A stretch of 64,000 bases of DNA, taken from the NCBI GenBank assembly GCA_947579605.1, contig OX388312.1:22467313-22531312 (forward strand), written 5' to 3'. A program made the translations under genes and the position numbers. Positions 1-12,884 of this stretch are shown here, piece after piece; position 1 is the first letter of the stretch, and the number at the start of each line of letters is the position of its first letter. A model generated the notes under the pieces. That model was not told the DNA's origin. It did no database searches and saw only the letters and a program-made list of their open reading frames with translations. Origin of the DNA: Athripsodes cinereus. Lineage: Eukaryota; Arthropoda; Insecta; Trichoptera; Leptoceridae.

Positions 1-600
1 TTAAACAACACGAGTAAACGTATTTCCTCAGGACACGTTTGAGATTTTGGTTTCTGACTACCTTATTTCCTCTGAAATTTAACTGAAAGTTATACTTTGC
101 ATAGGTATAACTGTCAAACACACAACGCTTATCCATAATAAAAAAAAAATACAAAATTTTAATTAAGTCTTCTCTTTTGTAAAATAAAAATATAGCTATT
201 ATCAAAGAGTTTGTTCTGAGAAGTATTCTCGTGGAAATATACATATCAACAAAGGTCAATGAATACCTATTAGTGAGGTTCTACGAAGAGGTTATTGACC
301 ATTTTGAATAGGGAAACTATTAAGAGTGAGTAATCTCTATCCTAATATTACTAGATACTATTATACCATAACGCCTTATTTCTTAAATGGGATAGTCAGG
401 AGACTAACAGCAAGTAAAAAAAAAATAAGTCCTTTACGGTAGGTTTAATCTCTCATCGCTGAATTGTAGATGTTCATTGTATTTTGTATTATACATATGG
501 TTTAACAAACACTTGATTTGGGTGAAGAAACTCCTATTATTACGCGTTGTTCATTTTTAAACTACATTTAATCTTATACAAAATCAATCTATACCTACTT
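1..600. other. AT-rich sequence, nothing recognised
   Basis: No coding signal, RNA gene or repeat I can name. Short A/T runs only. Confidence 0.6.
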
Positions 601-825
601 AGTGGACACTGAAAGTGATCACTTAAGCCAGCCAAGAGCCAATTCGTAAGCATTGGGATGCCTTTCTCATTTCTTCCGATTAGATTCTGCAAAATGTTAC
701 ATTGCGTAAACATGGTGCTCTAATTGAGATGTCTGATTGGTTTTCCCATCTGCACGTTGTGCCCAAATCTGGTAAAAGTATACATTATAATAGTAAATAA
801 TTATTCTAAACATTTTATTTAAAAT
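601..825 (+). repeat. Repeat family F, single unit
   Basis: This block matches the units at 43498-44296 in the same order: GTGATCACTTAAGCCAGCC, then GAGCCAATTCGTAAGC, then CTTCCGATTAGATTCT, then a decayed CAATG/CATTG hairpin, and finally TTCTAAACATT. It has several substitutions relative to those units, so it is an older, independent copy. The family is not one I recognise and has no evident coding capacity. Confidence 0.7.
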
Positions 826-3007
826 CGTTCTTATATTCAACACGTAAGAGGATATTAAAATATCTACTATTCATAGATTGTAAGTAAGTAGCACGATCTT
901 CTATTCTACGACAATAGATGACATTGAGTGATAAAGTTCCAGACCTTACAGACCCTTCTTTAGTACCGAAACAACAGAAATAGGTCACCTATTAACCTCT
1001 TAATACTTAGATGGCTCCTGTATTGTAATACAATATGAACATTACCTAAAGACACGGGAGCATAATTCATTTCGTAAACGCCTCGATATTTAAAGTTTGA
1101 TTGTTTTATTATTCTAAGGAAAGTTACAATATCCAAGTTTCATACCCTGGGGAAGGTTTATATTGCAACAATAAATATGATTTCTTCACTTTGGGAACAC
1201 AGGTCGAAATACCTGGTGCAGGTAACGAAGGGTTTACGTAGGAACGTACTAATTCCCATGGTAAAATAACTGTAACTTAGAACTGGTGTAAACTTTGGTT
1301 AGCCCTACTTCGATATACTGAACTTTTTTAACTTTCATGTAAAAGACACATTGTCATTTTTCTGAAAATCATTCAACATCTAATTTTCACATATTATTTA
1401 ATATTTTTAGAAGCAAAATAAAACGGTAATAGGAAAGTATGGAAAAAAACTCTACATTTTTCGGATCTCAATAGAGTATTTTTAATTTTAATCTATTTTT
1501 TATAATAAAATCATATTTTGAATACCAAAAAAATAATTTGAAATCTCTTATGTACCTACTGGCGTTATTTTATGGTTTCACCAAAATTTAATATTGAAAT
1601 ATTTTTTTTTATATCTTCGCATTCAATTAAGGATAATTTAATGTATACTTTTATCATTTTATAAACAGAAGGCTTATAAAAACATACAATAGATTTTTTT
1701 GTTACATTGGTTAGTACTTTGATATTTACCTATATTATACTGAATCCCGATATTGTTCGCTGTTGTCAAAAGCTTTTATTTCCTAGGACTGTATTGTCCT
1801 TTGTATTTCTGAATCCAATGCATCCGCTCATTTAAGTCATTGAAATATGACAGCAGCTATTTTCAATAATGTCGAACTATCGGCAATTCCAACAACGATC
1901 AAAAACGAGCTCGGAGTACTTACAATAGTGATGCATGAAAAGGAAATAATAAAAGTATTGAAATCTATAAAATAATATCCAAAATATGCCTATATAATAA
2001 ATATATTACAATCTTTGTGAGAACTACCCTTAAAAAGTGAAATATATTGTTCCCCATAAAGGAAAAACGTGCAAACTGTCTGGATAAAACTCAGTAGCAC
2101 GATAGAACTTTGTTATAGACGTAGGTATGTATTCAAGTATTAAAGGATGCAAATCGCCTTTGTAGAACTCGCTGACAGGAAAATTATTCAATATTGAAAT
2201 GTAAAACGTATGTGGAACATCGTTTCTATATCGAATGTATTTTATGCGCAACTGTTGGTGCATTCGTTAAGATCAAAACTGCACGTGTTGCCTTGCATAG
2301 AAAGTAAGGTAACTGTTATCTAGAAGTCCCGGAAATTGTATTGAATCTATTACAATTTATATTATTTATCTGGGTACAGGTGTAGTAATGTTGTTTGCTA
2401 GACATGTTTTCTCCATTTTGCTCTCATTTTTTCCTTCTCCTCCTTCACGCTACACGAGTAAATGTTTGTTGGAGAACGAATGCTTTATTAGAATTCGTTT
2501 TTACCTTGGTGTATTTTAGTATTTTGTTTTCTATTCTTGTGTGAGTAGTTTCTAACATAAAGTAGACACCTAGGAAGGCATTACTTCGCCCTTGAGGTGG
2601 ATTTTTTTCACAAAACGGCGCTTTACAAATCATCCAAATAATAATAATAATAATAATTGTCTTAACGTGTTTTATCATTAAATATTATGTATTGAAGCTT
2701 TGCTTTTTTATCAACCAATAATAGTGCATAAATCCTTAATTTGGTAGTTTATGTAAGCAAACATCTTATGATTTTTCCTCGACAACTCCCGTTTTACGAA
2801 TGAGTGAAAATGAACTTCCTCAATTCATGGCATTTCTGGAATTTTTTTGAAAGAAGATTGTTTCTAAATATATAATTTAAGTCAATTCTAGCACACATTT
2901 ATATATTTTTCTTTCTTAAAAATATATAAAATAATGAACCCTTTAGAGTTCTCGGTGAAAAAAGGTCCGCTCCTTTTTTATTTGCTAGTGTCCTGTAAAA
3001 GGTTTGC
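826..3007. other. AT-rich sequence with one AAT microsatellite
   Basis: No gene is supported. A short (AAT)n array lies at about 2637-2657. The 77-residue frames near 2030-2263 and 2445-2678 on the minus strand show no family features and are treated as chance. Confidence 0.5.
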
Positions 3008-3614
3008 TTAAATCATGTATTTATTGGCATGGACAGGGTGATTTGCACGCTTATTACATGGAGCTAGTTCGCTGACTACCGCCTTGTTGGAAGTATCGCA
3101 ATGAAATGAATTAATGTTTTTTAAAAGGCAACACCCACTGCATACTTCGTGCTGCAACTGGAAGTATGTATTTCCACAACAACGCATACATGTAAAACAG
3201 GATTTTATGTCGGCATTTGAAGCAAGAAATACTATCCCAATGGAGCACTCTAGATTTAGCGTCCACACACCAAAAAAATTAGCGCAAAAAGGGAAAGGAA
3301 AAAATGGGAACAAGCCCTCTTCTCTTTTCAGTATCATTAGATACTTGAAGCGGATAAAGGCTACCAAAAAAGTACAGAAGTTCTTAAAGGCGAAAAAGTT
3401 TTTCCCTATGGTCACTAAGTCTGCATGTCATATTTGTATATTCGGAGGTTGGACCACGAGCAGCAACGAGCATCCCTTCTCTATTCTTTTTAATGTCCGT
3501 GTGGGTACATTCCCACAAAACATCTTCGAACCTTTGGGATTCAGAATAAATGTATTAGTTCATACCTACACAACAGAATATCTAGGATTAAATTTATATG
3601 ATAATAGTTCGTAG
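3008..3614. other. Region open on both strands, unassigned
   Basis: A plus-strand ATG frame of 166 codons (3114-3614) overlaps a minus-strand open frame of about 135 codons (3415-3008, no upstream ATG). For sequence this AT-rich, so long an opening on both strands is unusual. The plus product is lysine-rich in the middle and matches no family I know. The minus product contains a CxxC-x12-CxxC cluster around plus positions 3130-3205 that faintly resembles the zinc ribbon of ribosomal protein eL37, but the expected basic C-terminus is missing. It could be a processed-pseudogene fragment, a decayed transposon piece, or chance. I assign no function. Confidence 0.25.
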
Positions 3615-4292
3615 AGTGTTTATCTCCGCCAGTCATGCATAAAATTTATCACTGATTATGTTACCTCTAATTTTCCGTATTACCAAAATGATATTAAGCA
3701 CGGGTATTTACAATTGTGCGGGACAACATTTTAAATTTGCTTCTACAGCAAAGTCGACATTAAAATTTATGCAAAGAAGATATTGGCAATTAATAATGGC
3801 AGTAACTTCTTCTGTTTCTCAGTGTTCCATAAAGTTTCACTCCTAAATCATGGAGATAAAAATCTTCAAAGCAATAAAGCAAACTAAAAGTATAATAATA
3901 TATATAGTAGGTAAGTAATTTCTGATTATCTTGATTCTATTTTGTATCTTGTACAAACCATCGCTCAAGAAGTTCGTTTTCACAATGTTTCTTTAGTAGA
4001 AAAAAACGCTTTCATATCTTACTAGGAATTAAGTGGTTATTATTTTGATGTATGTAATGCTAAAAATATTTATAGTTAGATATTTGTTCAAGTCACTGAC
4101 CTATTTTTGAAATATTTGTTAGTTCATAGAACCTATTATCTTAATTTTTACTGTCATTATCGATACAAATTTTGAAAATTTAACCTCAAATATCGTTTCT
4201 TCAATTTAGAGATGAATTATTCCACTCATTGATAAAGTCTTATTTTTATAGACTGGTAGAGATCAAAGGCGTATTTATTACATGCAATTAAC

Positions 4293-4333
4293 CCACTGGC
4301 CACCTCACTAGTGGAATGTGCCGTGATGGTATA
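4293..4333 (+). repeat. GCCGTGATGG-type LINE/SINE 3' tail
   Basis: Carries a CCAC..GTGG hairpin followed by TGCCGTGATGGTATA, the 3'-terminal signature shared with family A LINEs and several other short fragments here. Confidence 0.6.
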
Positions 4334-4376
4334 AGAAGATCGATCTTCAAGTCAATGTTTATTCCATGTAGCTGAT

Positions 4377-4421
4377 CTGCTGGTTACCCCGCTGGTGAGA
4401 TATGCCGTGATGGTTTTTTGA
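4377..4421 (+). repeat. Second GCCGTGATGG-type 3' tail
   Basis: Same signature as the copy about 85 bp upstream (GGTTACCCCGCTGGTGAG, then ATGCCGTGATGG), in the same orientation. The two together look like a small tandem arrangement. Confidence 0.6.
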
Positions 4422-5851
4422 TAAGTAAATATTATTGAGTGAAGGTTCTCGATTTGTTCTTATTATTTGAAAACAGGCAGCACTTTGTATTAAAAGTTAA
4501 AGTGTAGTTGTATTTTTATTTTTTTTTATTATTTCGGAAACCAAAAGCTATGACATTATGAATTTTAAAACAAAATATTAACACCTTTTTTCGTTTCACA
4601 AAAGATGTACAACATACGCCACAAACACGCCTAGCGCTAAAAATGATTAAAAATATTGTTTCGCTGTGTTAACATTGAAACATTAAATTCAGTTATAACA
4701 ACATATTTTGTTAATACGAGTAATACACAGTTAAGTCAATCATACACGTAGAAAACCAGCATAAATTAACAACTATTCTTCCACATGAAAACAAATACAA
4801 TGTCACTGACATTGTTCCTTGCTGAATAAGTTCGTAAGATTTATTTTCTTTTTTACATAATTTAGTATTCCACCATTATTTTTAACCTTTCCTTCATATT
4901 AATAATTATTATCATACCTACTTTGTTATATCGAATGTTCATAATCATTTTCAGGACGTGATTCACAATGCACATAAATTTAAATCAAATTTTTTTAAAC
5001 GTTAATCTATTATAATTATCATCGTTGTTTTACTATATTGTTTATTTGTTTGGCGGGGGAGGTTTGTGGTTTTGTGTGTGGAATTTAATTCTCTAAGAGT
5101 ACTTGACATTACACAGCCAAACGTGGCGGGTGAAAGTGATACTGTTTTTTAACTTTTTATTTATTTTATTTATTTATACATACATCCACAGCAGCCTTTT
5201 ACACATTACAACATACATCAAAACAAAACATGATTCTCATTAACAACAGGTGGAACAAAACGAGAACATGATATATCTGATTTGAATGACTTGAGAAGTT
5301 GTACTTTGTTGTCTATTTTTTATTAACTGCATACATGAGAGCTCAATGTGTGTGTTTATGTGTGATATGTTCTGTGTATGCGAATAATGTGTTTGAATCA
5401 TGCCGAGTTAATATTGTTTAACTTCTCTATAAGTTGTTTATTTCTATGTAATTGATTTGTGTATCTGCATAATATTTTGAGTAAATAAATTATCATTATT
5501 CATATCTCATTTATTTGACAAAACAACATTAGAATCTACATTTTGAACACAATATAAGATTAACAGTAAAATTTAAATATGACATTAGTAATAAAAACAT
5601 GAAATAAGTAAATATTTATTTATTCAAAATGTAGAACCGCAACATTATTCGATAGTTGATTCTTCCATGTTGTCCTATGAAAATAATACAATCATGGAAG
5701 ATCACTTATTATTATTATTTAAAAGAAATACAATGAGTCTACAGATAGACTACTTATGCTTTGTGATTTAAATAAATGGTATTAATGTTTCAACAATACT
5801 TTCGATTTCATTATAATATTATAAGATATTTCTAGGTATAATAATTATATA

Positions 5852-7414
5852 ACACAGGTCTACAATAAAAAAATTGTTTCAATATTTCTTAGTGATTCTT
5901 ATGTGTTCTGTTGCGTAGATTACTGGAAAAATAGTGAAAAAGTTCAATCACCCTCCGTTTACCCACAAATCACATATTGAATTTTTACTATAAAGATTAT
6001 TTAAGCATAGTACTACCTACGTACTTTAAGTACTAAATCCAAAATAATAATTTTATATCACAATATTTAGTCAAATAAGTTAACTTACTCCTTTATTGTG
6101 AAAAAAAACTTTACAGTACCATAGAAAAGTCTGGTTCATACTAGATTTACCGCCATTCCACTTTTTCTCTCAGTATGGATGAAACCTCTCTGAACAGTTT
6201 CTTCGTTGAAGTGAAATTTAGTTATGCGTTTAGAAATGGCTTCTAGAGGTTGCATGAACTCCCCTGATTGTTTTTGTAATATTTGTGGGACTGATACTGT
6301 CAAAAAGCAACAGAGAAACATTTCTGATTTTGTTAAAAAGATATTTTTACAACTACTACTTTCCCTACTTTGGTGTGAAACTGGCGGATCAAGACAAAAC
6401 GTGGGCTCCTCGCAAAGTGTGTTCTGTGTGTGTAGAAGAACTGAGACAATGGTTTCAAGGTAAGAAGAAATCATTTCGTTTTACAACACCTATGATTTGT
6501 TATAAGAACCTTGATTTGGTCCATAACAAGATTAATTACTCTGATCATAAGTGGACCATTTGTGAGATCTGTAAGTGATCTCTATGTTACTAGGCCCACA
6601 GAGTGGCTACACAAAGTTCCCCTGCTTTCTCTGTGAATGGGATAGCCGTGACCCTAAACAAAATTATGTTAAGAAAGAATGGCCAGTACGTAGAAATTTG
6701 GTTCCTGGAGATAAGGAGGTTGAGATATTTGTTGGGCCTAATATTAGGAAACTTATGAAGGATGAAACCTTCGAGTTGAAAATGGCAAACCACGAAAGAA
6801 AAGCATGGAAGTCTTTTAAACAAGTGGTAACTGGCTTTCAAGGAAATAAAAAAGATCCGAACTATAGGAATATTGTACATAGTCGGTATGTTAAATAACT
6901 ACATACAAACTGTTGGGCTGCAACACGAGTATTAAAGTGCATTTCCTTCATTCTCATCTGGACTGTTTTCCAGAAAATTTTGAAGCAGTGAGTGAAGAAC
7001 AAGGAGAACGATTCCATCACGATATGAAAGAAATGGAACGCAGATATCAAGTACGCTGGAACGTTAACGTGATGACTTACTACTGTTGGATGTTAACAAG
7101 AGAAAATCCTTAACTCTACAGAAGGAAAACAACAAAAAAACGTTTTGAAGGAAAAAGAAAACGTTACCACAAAGACTTGTAATTGTGTTTTAGTAAAGCA
7201 TTGACATCTTTTCTTCATCTTTTTTTAATATAAACCTGTGTTTTAATATCACTGTTAATAAATAATACTGATATAAAGAATGGCTTTTTTATGACTTGCC
7301 TTACGTGATGGAAAAAAACCAATATCATTTCTGAAATCAGCACCAAAAACTACATAAAAATTAGTTATTAAAACTAAAACAATTTTCAAAAATTTTTTTT
7401 TTGTAGACCTGTGT
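5852..7414. mobile_element. DNA transposon, 14-bp TIRs, 9-bp target duplication
   Basis: The ends are perfect inverted repeats: ACACAGGTCTACAA at 5852-5865 and its reverse complement at 7401-7414, continuing as an imperfect A/T-rich inverted stretch. Immediately outside lies a direct repeat AATTATATA (5843-5851 and 7415-7423), a 9-bp target-site duplication. Inside is a decayed transposase-like gene (separate entry). A 9-bp duplication is typical of Mutator-like elements and possible for Merlin, so the superfamily is an inference. Because TIRs and duplication are intact, the copy moved as a unit; its coding defects may predate that move. Confidence 0.8.
6224..7110 (+). pseudogene. Transposase-like arthropod protein, frameshifted and deleted
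   Basis: The frames contain hallmarks of a protein family I know from many arthropod genomes. In order: an N-terminal CxxC segment (ASRGCMNSPDCFCNICG, from 6236); FGVKLADQDKTWAP and VCSVCVEELRQW (about 6367-6456); QSGYTKFPCFLCEWDSR (about 6600-6650); PNIRKLM (about 6740); and HSHLDCFPENF then EEQGERFH (6950-7020), ending near YYCWMLTREN. Reading them in sequence needs frame changes near 6340-6370, 6573, 6880 and 6928. Relative to the family as I remember it, two internal blocks are missing: one between KKKSFRF and KINYSDHKW, one after VPGDK. The first should include much of the central domain. It is therefore non-functional. The family's catalytic mechanism is not something I can state from this copy. 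Confidence 0.8.
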
Positions 7415-7423
7415 AATTATATA

Positions 7424-9654
7424 CCTTACATAATATCCTTTGTAAATTGTTCCTTATTTCTACAAAAGGTTGAAATCATCCATTATCTTTCAGTATGTAC
7501 ATGGATAAACAGAATGGTAGAACTACCTACCTACAAATAATAATAATTTAAACAATTATTACATAGAAACCTAACAATAGAGTCTGTAATTTCAGCAAGT
7601 AGGTAGCAACAAACAGTGTCTGTACTTACATAAGTAGCTCCATTGATGATTTGTTATCACTAAATTTAATGTAATTGTCTGTGGTACTAGTTACCTAAAA
7701 GCCATTGACTACAAATGTTGCATACAAAATAACCCGAGCGGCAACAGCTTTGAACACAATGCAATAATTAACTTTGAAACTCGTAGTATTAACTATTTCT
7801 CTCTTGTAGCATTTCAATTCAAACTAAAAAAGAAACGAGCACTCCACTTCTAAAGGTGTTGAGAACTTGTCTTTCATTTGTAAAATTTTGAAATCGATCC
7901 TCAGAATATAAATCAATAGTTTACTGAATATACCTACACGACATTTTTCTTTTCTTGCAATACAAATATGTATAATAATCTTAGTATTTTCATTTAATAA
8001 AAAAGAATACTGAGTTCCTATATGAATAGTCTGTTTCTTATTTATACATTTTTAGTTATAAACAAGAACTGTTGTTTACAAAATTATGAATCTTTATACG
8101 TAACATGAGACAATCGTATAGTGTGATACACAACGACGGCATTCATTATTTTTTCCTTGTTAGGGCTGCGAAAATAATGAACGTCACCTATTTAATCTTA
8201 GAGATAAACATCAAAATGAATTCTCTATAAAAATATATACTTTACTTTCATCACATAATACATAATCAGAGTTTTCATAAATGGCTTTTTAGAATCAAGT
8301 GGAAGGAATGTACGTGTACAGTAGACACATAAAATTATGAATTCCAGAGTTCTGAATCCAATTGCTCTCATGTCTATAATCTTGTAGAGGATTTGAAAAT
8401 TAATAATTAACATTTTATTTGATATTTGATTTTATTTCACAAATAAAAGTATTATTGTTTATTATTCAAAGAAAAATTTATATATTGTAAGACTCTTAAA
8501 ACTACGTGCGTGTACATGATGACTACCTTTATCCGTAGACAAATTTCATGATAAAAATATAATATTTCAAATATTTTTTTCCCATACAATAATATTTTAA
8601 GGACAATAAAGATTTGTTTGAAAGAAACGAAGGGCATTATCTAATTTGCTCATCAATGTCACGAAATGTACCCTGTGCTACTTTTTCATTGTCCGAAGTT
8701 CCTTTCTGAGCCACGGAGCTTTAACTATCTAACGGAGTGTTCACCTTTTAAGTCACTTGATTTGTGAAGCCAACCCGGATCTGTCTTGACCCTTTGGACG
8801 GAAATAAGCTTTCCCTTTTATTATGGCTTAAGTTTTATTTTTTATTGGTGCACCACCGAATTTATTATTTTCTTTGTATCACATTCCTTGAGTTAAAAGC
8901 TTTCCTCTATTGTTTTCTTTCATCAAAATAAATAAAACAATGTTGAGATAAATTTCCTTTTAGTGAAATGTACCTTTTTTCCTTCTTCGATTTAGTATCA
9001 TTTTTTATACATAGTAGTTTGCGTTCAAACATTACAAGTCAAGGATTTCTAGAAAAAAATGTCACCCTCGAAAGAAATCGTATCTTTACTTTTGAAAACG
9101 CGTACACAACTCCTAACTTTGTGGATTTTAAAAATGTAAAATTATATATAAATAGTAAATCGACAACAAACCTTCATTGTTTATTGCTGTGTTTTATTCA
9201 AGGACTAGAATATTGATGTTACATCAACGTATACAATAACTGATTCAGTAGAAAATTATTTCTACTTTTTATAAAAATTATTGGTTTGAATATTTATCCC
9301 AAAAGTTTGATATTAGTTCATAGAAAACTGGATTTTTCTATAAAACAAACAAAAATATGTCCTTAAAGTTTTGTTATTGAATCTTGAACACGGCATTGAA
9401 GGTTTTATGAAAGGTAAATATTCTAGATAGGTACTCAACTGATGAAATCTTACAATCGATGATTCTCGCCATTCCTTCAAAATATTTTCAGATCTCACAG
9501 CACAGGAAAGGACCTTACGTAATATGTTCGGCATTTCTTCACATAGGCTTTATTTCATTACAGTGACATAAACACTTACATAAACATACAGTCACTTCAC
9601 ATTACAGTGACATAAACAACAGTATGACAAAAAATCGGTAATAATTTATGCTTC
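7424..9654. other. AT-rich sequence, nothing recognised
   Basis: No gene is supported. A weak 11-bp hairpin (TTCATTATTTT and its complement) lies at about 8143-8183. Confidence 0.5.
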
Positions 9655-9760
9655 AAATCGAGAAGATTTAACTCGCCCTCTATATATTGATTGTATCTCA
9701 CATAAATATGTACCCTTTATGTAATTGTTTGTAATCAACGTATTTGTAGCTCAATGTATG
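9655..9760 (+). repeat. LINE family T 3' end, decayed
   Basis: Contains ACTCGCCCTCTATATATTG and TATGTAATTGTTTGTAATC, the order seen in the better family T copies at 15095-15180. Confidence 0.45.
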
Positions 9761-12444
9761 GAAAAAAATACGAAATTAATATTTTCTGTTTGCATATATC
9801 AATGAATACCTAGTGTGATAGTTTATTTAAAAATACAGTTACAGTTCACATTACAAGAAAAAATATTCAATGTCAAACGAGAAGAAAATTACTTTTCTTT
9901 TTAAAACCTATACCTAACAAAGTTTTTAGAAAACCAAAAAAATAAGTAAATAAACGCTTAAAACAATTGAAGAGGGTAAGGAATAGATGGACATATAAAT
10001 TACTATGTTTTATCGTTGGTTACTAGAAATTCCATTAACCTCTTTGTGCAAAAAATCAATATTCAATATTCACACGAAGGCTATAACGAAATACAAAAAT
10101 AAAAAAACTTTTTTCTTAGGTCGAGAAATATTCATGTGTGAGAGACCATACATATCCTAAGGGACTCATACAATGCGAACAGGCAAATCCTTTGTATCTC
10201 TCTACACATATTTAAGAAGAGTGAGAAATTGTTATAGAAAAATGAAACGAGACTAATTTAAATCCATTGTAAAAGTTTAATCCCACTGAAAGTTTACATA
10301 ATGTATAAAAACCAATCGTCACATTGAAACGAAACATCAAATAATCAAACTTACACGTGACAAAAACTGACGGGGCTACAAACTTTATGATTGTGATACA
10401 TTAATTGACACATTTAATTATTCTGTGGTAGGTAAGACAGAATAAAAGACCAAAATTTACATTTGCTTGATAATGAAAGCAAAAACTATAAAAAAAAAAC
10501 AGCTTTAAGGCTCTCCACAGAGAGTGGAAACAAACTCCAAACCTCCCGGCAACTCACCGTCTATTTAGTCAATTTTATTCGCGTTTCTAACGTAAGAATG
10601 GTGTTTTGTGAAAGAGGTTCATTCAAAATTTAAAATAACAAGCGAAAACATATTATGTTTTAAAAACTTCTGCATATATGTTTTGATTAAATGCATTTGA
10701 AACGCATACACAGATGATAGCCTTTGAAATAAAAACATTCTCTAGAAGGTCGGATTATGCTTTGAATAATATTATGAGGTATTATGAATAAAAGTTTGGT
10801 TTTCAATAAAATTTACATTACTAAGAATAAGTTCTTATTATGTAAGAAGAAAATGTGAAAAAATATGTTTTTTCTTGTATTTCTGGTTATCGTAGACTTA
10901 AGAACTAGAGTAAGTTTCTATATAATGGGAAGGACGTTTGATATACTCGTTCTTTGTCCCTGAGAGTATGAGCTGACATTGGCTTGGAAGTTTTATTATG
11001 ATAAAAGTATTCGGCGGTGGTGCAAACGTCCTCACGTTACTAAACTATCAATTCTTTTTATATTCTGCAGTTAGTCAGATAGCACGTTCGAAGCTCATTT
11101 TTCGGCGCGTGATCTAATTTCGGCTATTACTGGGGTAGCCTCGCGCCAGACGTGATTTCCCCATTCATTTTTTTTACTCCTACATTTTCTTCCTTTTGTA
11201 AAAATTGAGTCAGATAATCTTTTTTATTTCACTGGCGTGACTCTGTGTTTATATTTTTATAAGTTGAATTCAAAACTATTAAACGTTTTGACTGGAATAA
11301 CGCGTAAAAAAATACATGTGATCATTATAAACTGTCTTGTTATTATTTGTTACGATCTGCGATTAATTTTTATGTTCACTTTTATGGATTTGTTTTGCCA
11401 GACTATATTATCTTGAAAGTTAGTATTAAAGCGATACTTTGACTTTTTAATGGTTTACAGCTTTCGGTTTTTACCGATAAGTGAATTTAGCTGTGCATTA
11501 TTACTGAATAATATGAATATAAATATTGAATAATAACATATACATAAGTAATAGCGTGTGTGGATGGCACTTAATAAAAAAAACTATGTATATGTACCTA
11601 ATGTAGACTAGTACCTACCTACCTGTGTATATGATTTTTTACTTACACGTATATTTTCCATCAGAAACGTTCTTGAAAATAATAACCATCATTCGAAGTA
11701 TATTATTATAGTTGTGATAGAAGCATATTAAACTATGTATATGAATCTACAACACTTCATCATTATTTTATTCAAAATATATTCCATATCTACGTCTAAC
11801 GCCTCTAGTGAGAGAATTCTCAACTAAATGTTTCATGCAAAATATCTTCTTCAACTTAAGTAGAATATTCACTGTCGGCTATGATATTACTCATACAAAG
11901 TTGTAATCACAGATAGATAATAATGATTATGATGCTCTATATATACGTTTGTATTTGGAGAAGAAAAAGCTCTATATCGTATGTATATATTGTAAAGTAG
12001 AATTTCTGTCTGCTTAACCATTTCTCTTTTCCTTCATTATTACCAGTGACAAGAATATAATAATTTCCACTCCCCATTACGACGAATTGGCAAACACTCA
12101 AATAAATTCATAATAAAATAATATTCATTCTACTACTACTACAAACATAATATTTGGCGGTGAAATATTAAACTTTTTATTTTTATATTATTAAAAGGTT
12201 GCGTTCTGGTGCCAAATAAGTATAAATTTACTATTGTATGGATATAAATTATATTGTAAAATATGCAGATATATTAACTAGTTTCAAAAATAATTTATTA
12301 TATTATTAATTCTCGTCGCCGCGTTTTCTGTAAGTGGAATGTTCAAATAGCACACTTTATTGTTTTTTTGAAGAGACATCAAAGAACAAACCAAGAGTTC
12401 TTTTCGATATGGAGAAGAGAATCTACATGTTCAATATATTTAGG
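9761..12444. other. AT-rich sequence with one GC-richer islet
   Basis: No gene is supported. The stretch at about 10990-11165 is richer in GC and CpG (for example CCTCGCGCCAGACGTG) than its surroundings and matches nothing I recognise. Confidence 0.4.
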
Positions 12445-12490
12445 TTGTCTACCAGCAACCCCATTTTGGGATTTGCCGTGATGCTACAGA
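12445..12490 (+). repeat. GCCGTGATG-type 3' tail
   Basis: GGTTGTCTACCAGCAACCCC, a CCC-ATTTT-GGG hairpin, then TTTGCCGTGATGCTACAGAT. Confidence 0.55.
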
Positions 12491-12516
12491 TAAATAGATG
12501 AACTTATTTATGTACT

Positions 12517-12617
12517 TTACTTTTCGCATGGCTCGGTATGTTGATAAATCTTCACCCATGTGGGCTGCGTCATATCCTCTACAGTCTTGGCTCCAGCGCT
12601 GACAGCCGGTTCAATGG
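12517..12617 (-). repeat. Repeat D, LINE 3' end
   Basis: The reverse complement matches 56710-56805 closely: TGTCAGCGCTGGAGCCAA, then GACGCAGCCCACATGGGT, then ACCGAGCCAT, ending in AAAAGTAAAG. The same AAAAGTAAAGTA end also follows the LINE fragment near 41800, so D is probably the 3' end of a related LINE. Confidence 0.6.
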
Positions 12618-12711
12618 ATGGATACAACGAGTAGAGAAAATATGAAAGGGTGTAATTCTTTACTATTGTTCACTTTTTTTACAATAGTAAAAAACCATAC
12701 AAAACAGGTTA

Positions 12712-12862
12712 TACTTTCTGGGGAGAGAGAACACAAGTTGCAACTGCAGAGAGGTACAGAGTGATTCCCTTTTGCTACAGTGCCCGCTTACGCAGATTGT
12801 CTGTGATGATTATAATTTATCTAATGACAAAGCAATATCCGTCGCTGTGACAAGTTAGTCCG
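12712..12862 (+). pseudogene. LINE reverse-transcriptase C-terminal fragment
   Basis: Translation gives a cysteine motif of the kind found C-terminal to non-LTR reverse transcriptases (SCNCREVQSDSLLLQCPL, compared with SCDCGEVQSDSHLLQCPL at 41640-41700). The two copies align for about 140 bp at the DNA level. This copy is truncated at both ends, and a MITE lies 22 bp downstream. Confidence 0.65.
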
Positions 12863-12884
12863 GACCTGTAAAGTAGATGAGTAA

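Larger units (their letters stand above)
3615..5842. other. AT-rich sequence with LINE/SINE 3' tails
   Basis: No gene is supported. It holds two short tail fragments (listed separately) and, at about 5154-5290, a T-rich (TTTA)n head followed by unique sequence, as expected for a minus-strand retrotransposon 3' end. Confidence 0.5.

Noticed and set aside
3008..3415. Processed pseudogene of ribosomal protein eL37
   Set aside because: Only the cysteine spacing and a few residues agree; an extra Cys breaks the motif and the basic C-terminus is absent.
6136..6880. Minus frames of 112 and 96 codons opposite the decayed transposase-like gene
   Set aside because: The plus strand carries the recognisable family motifs; the minus products do not.
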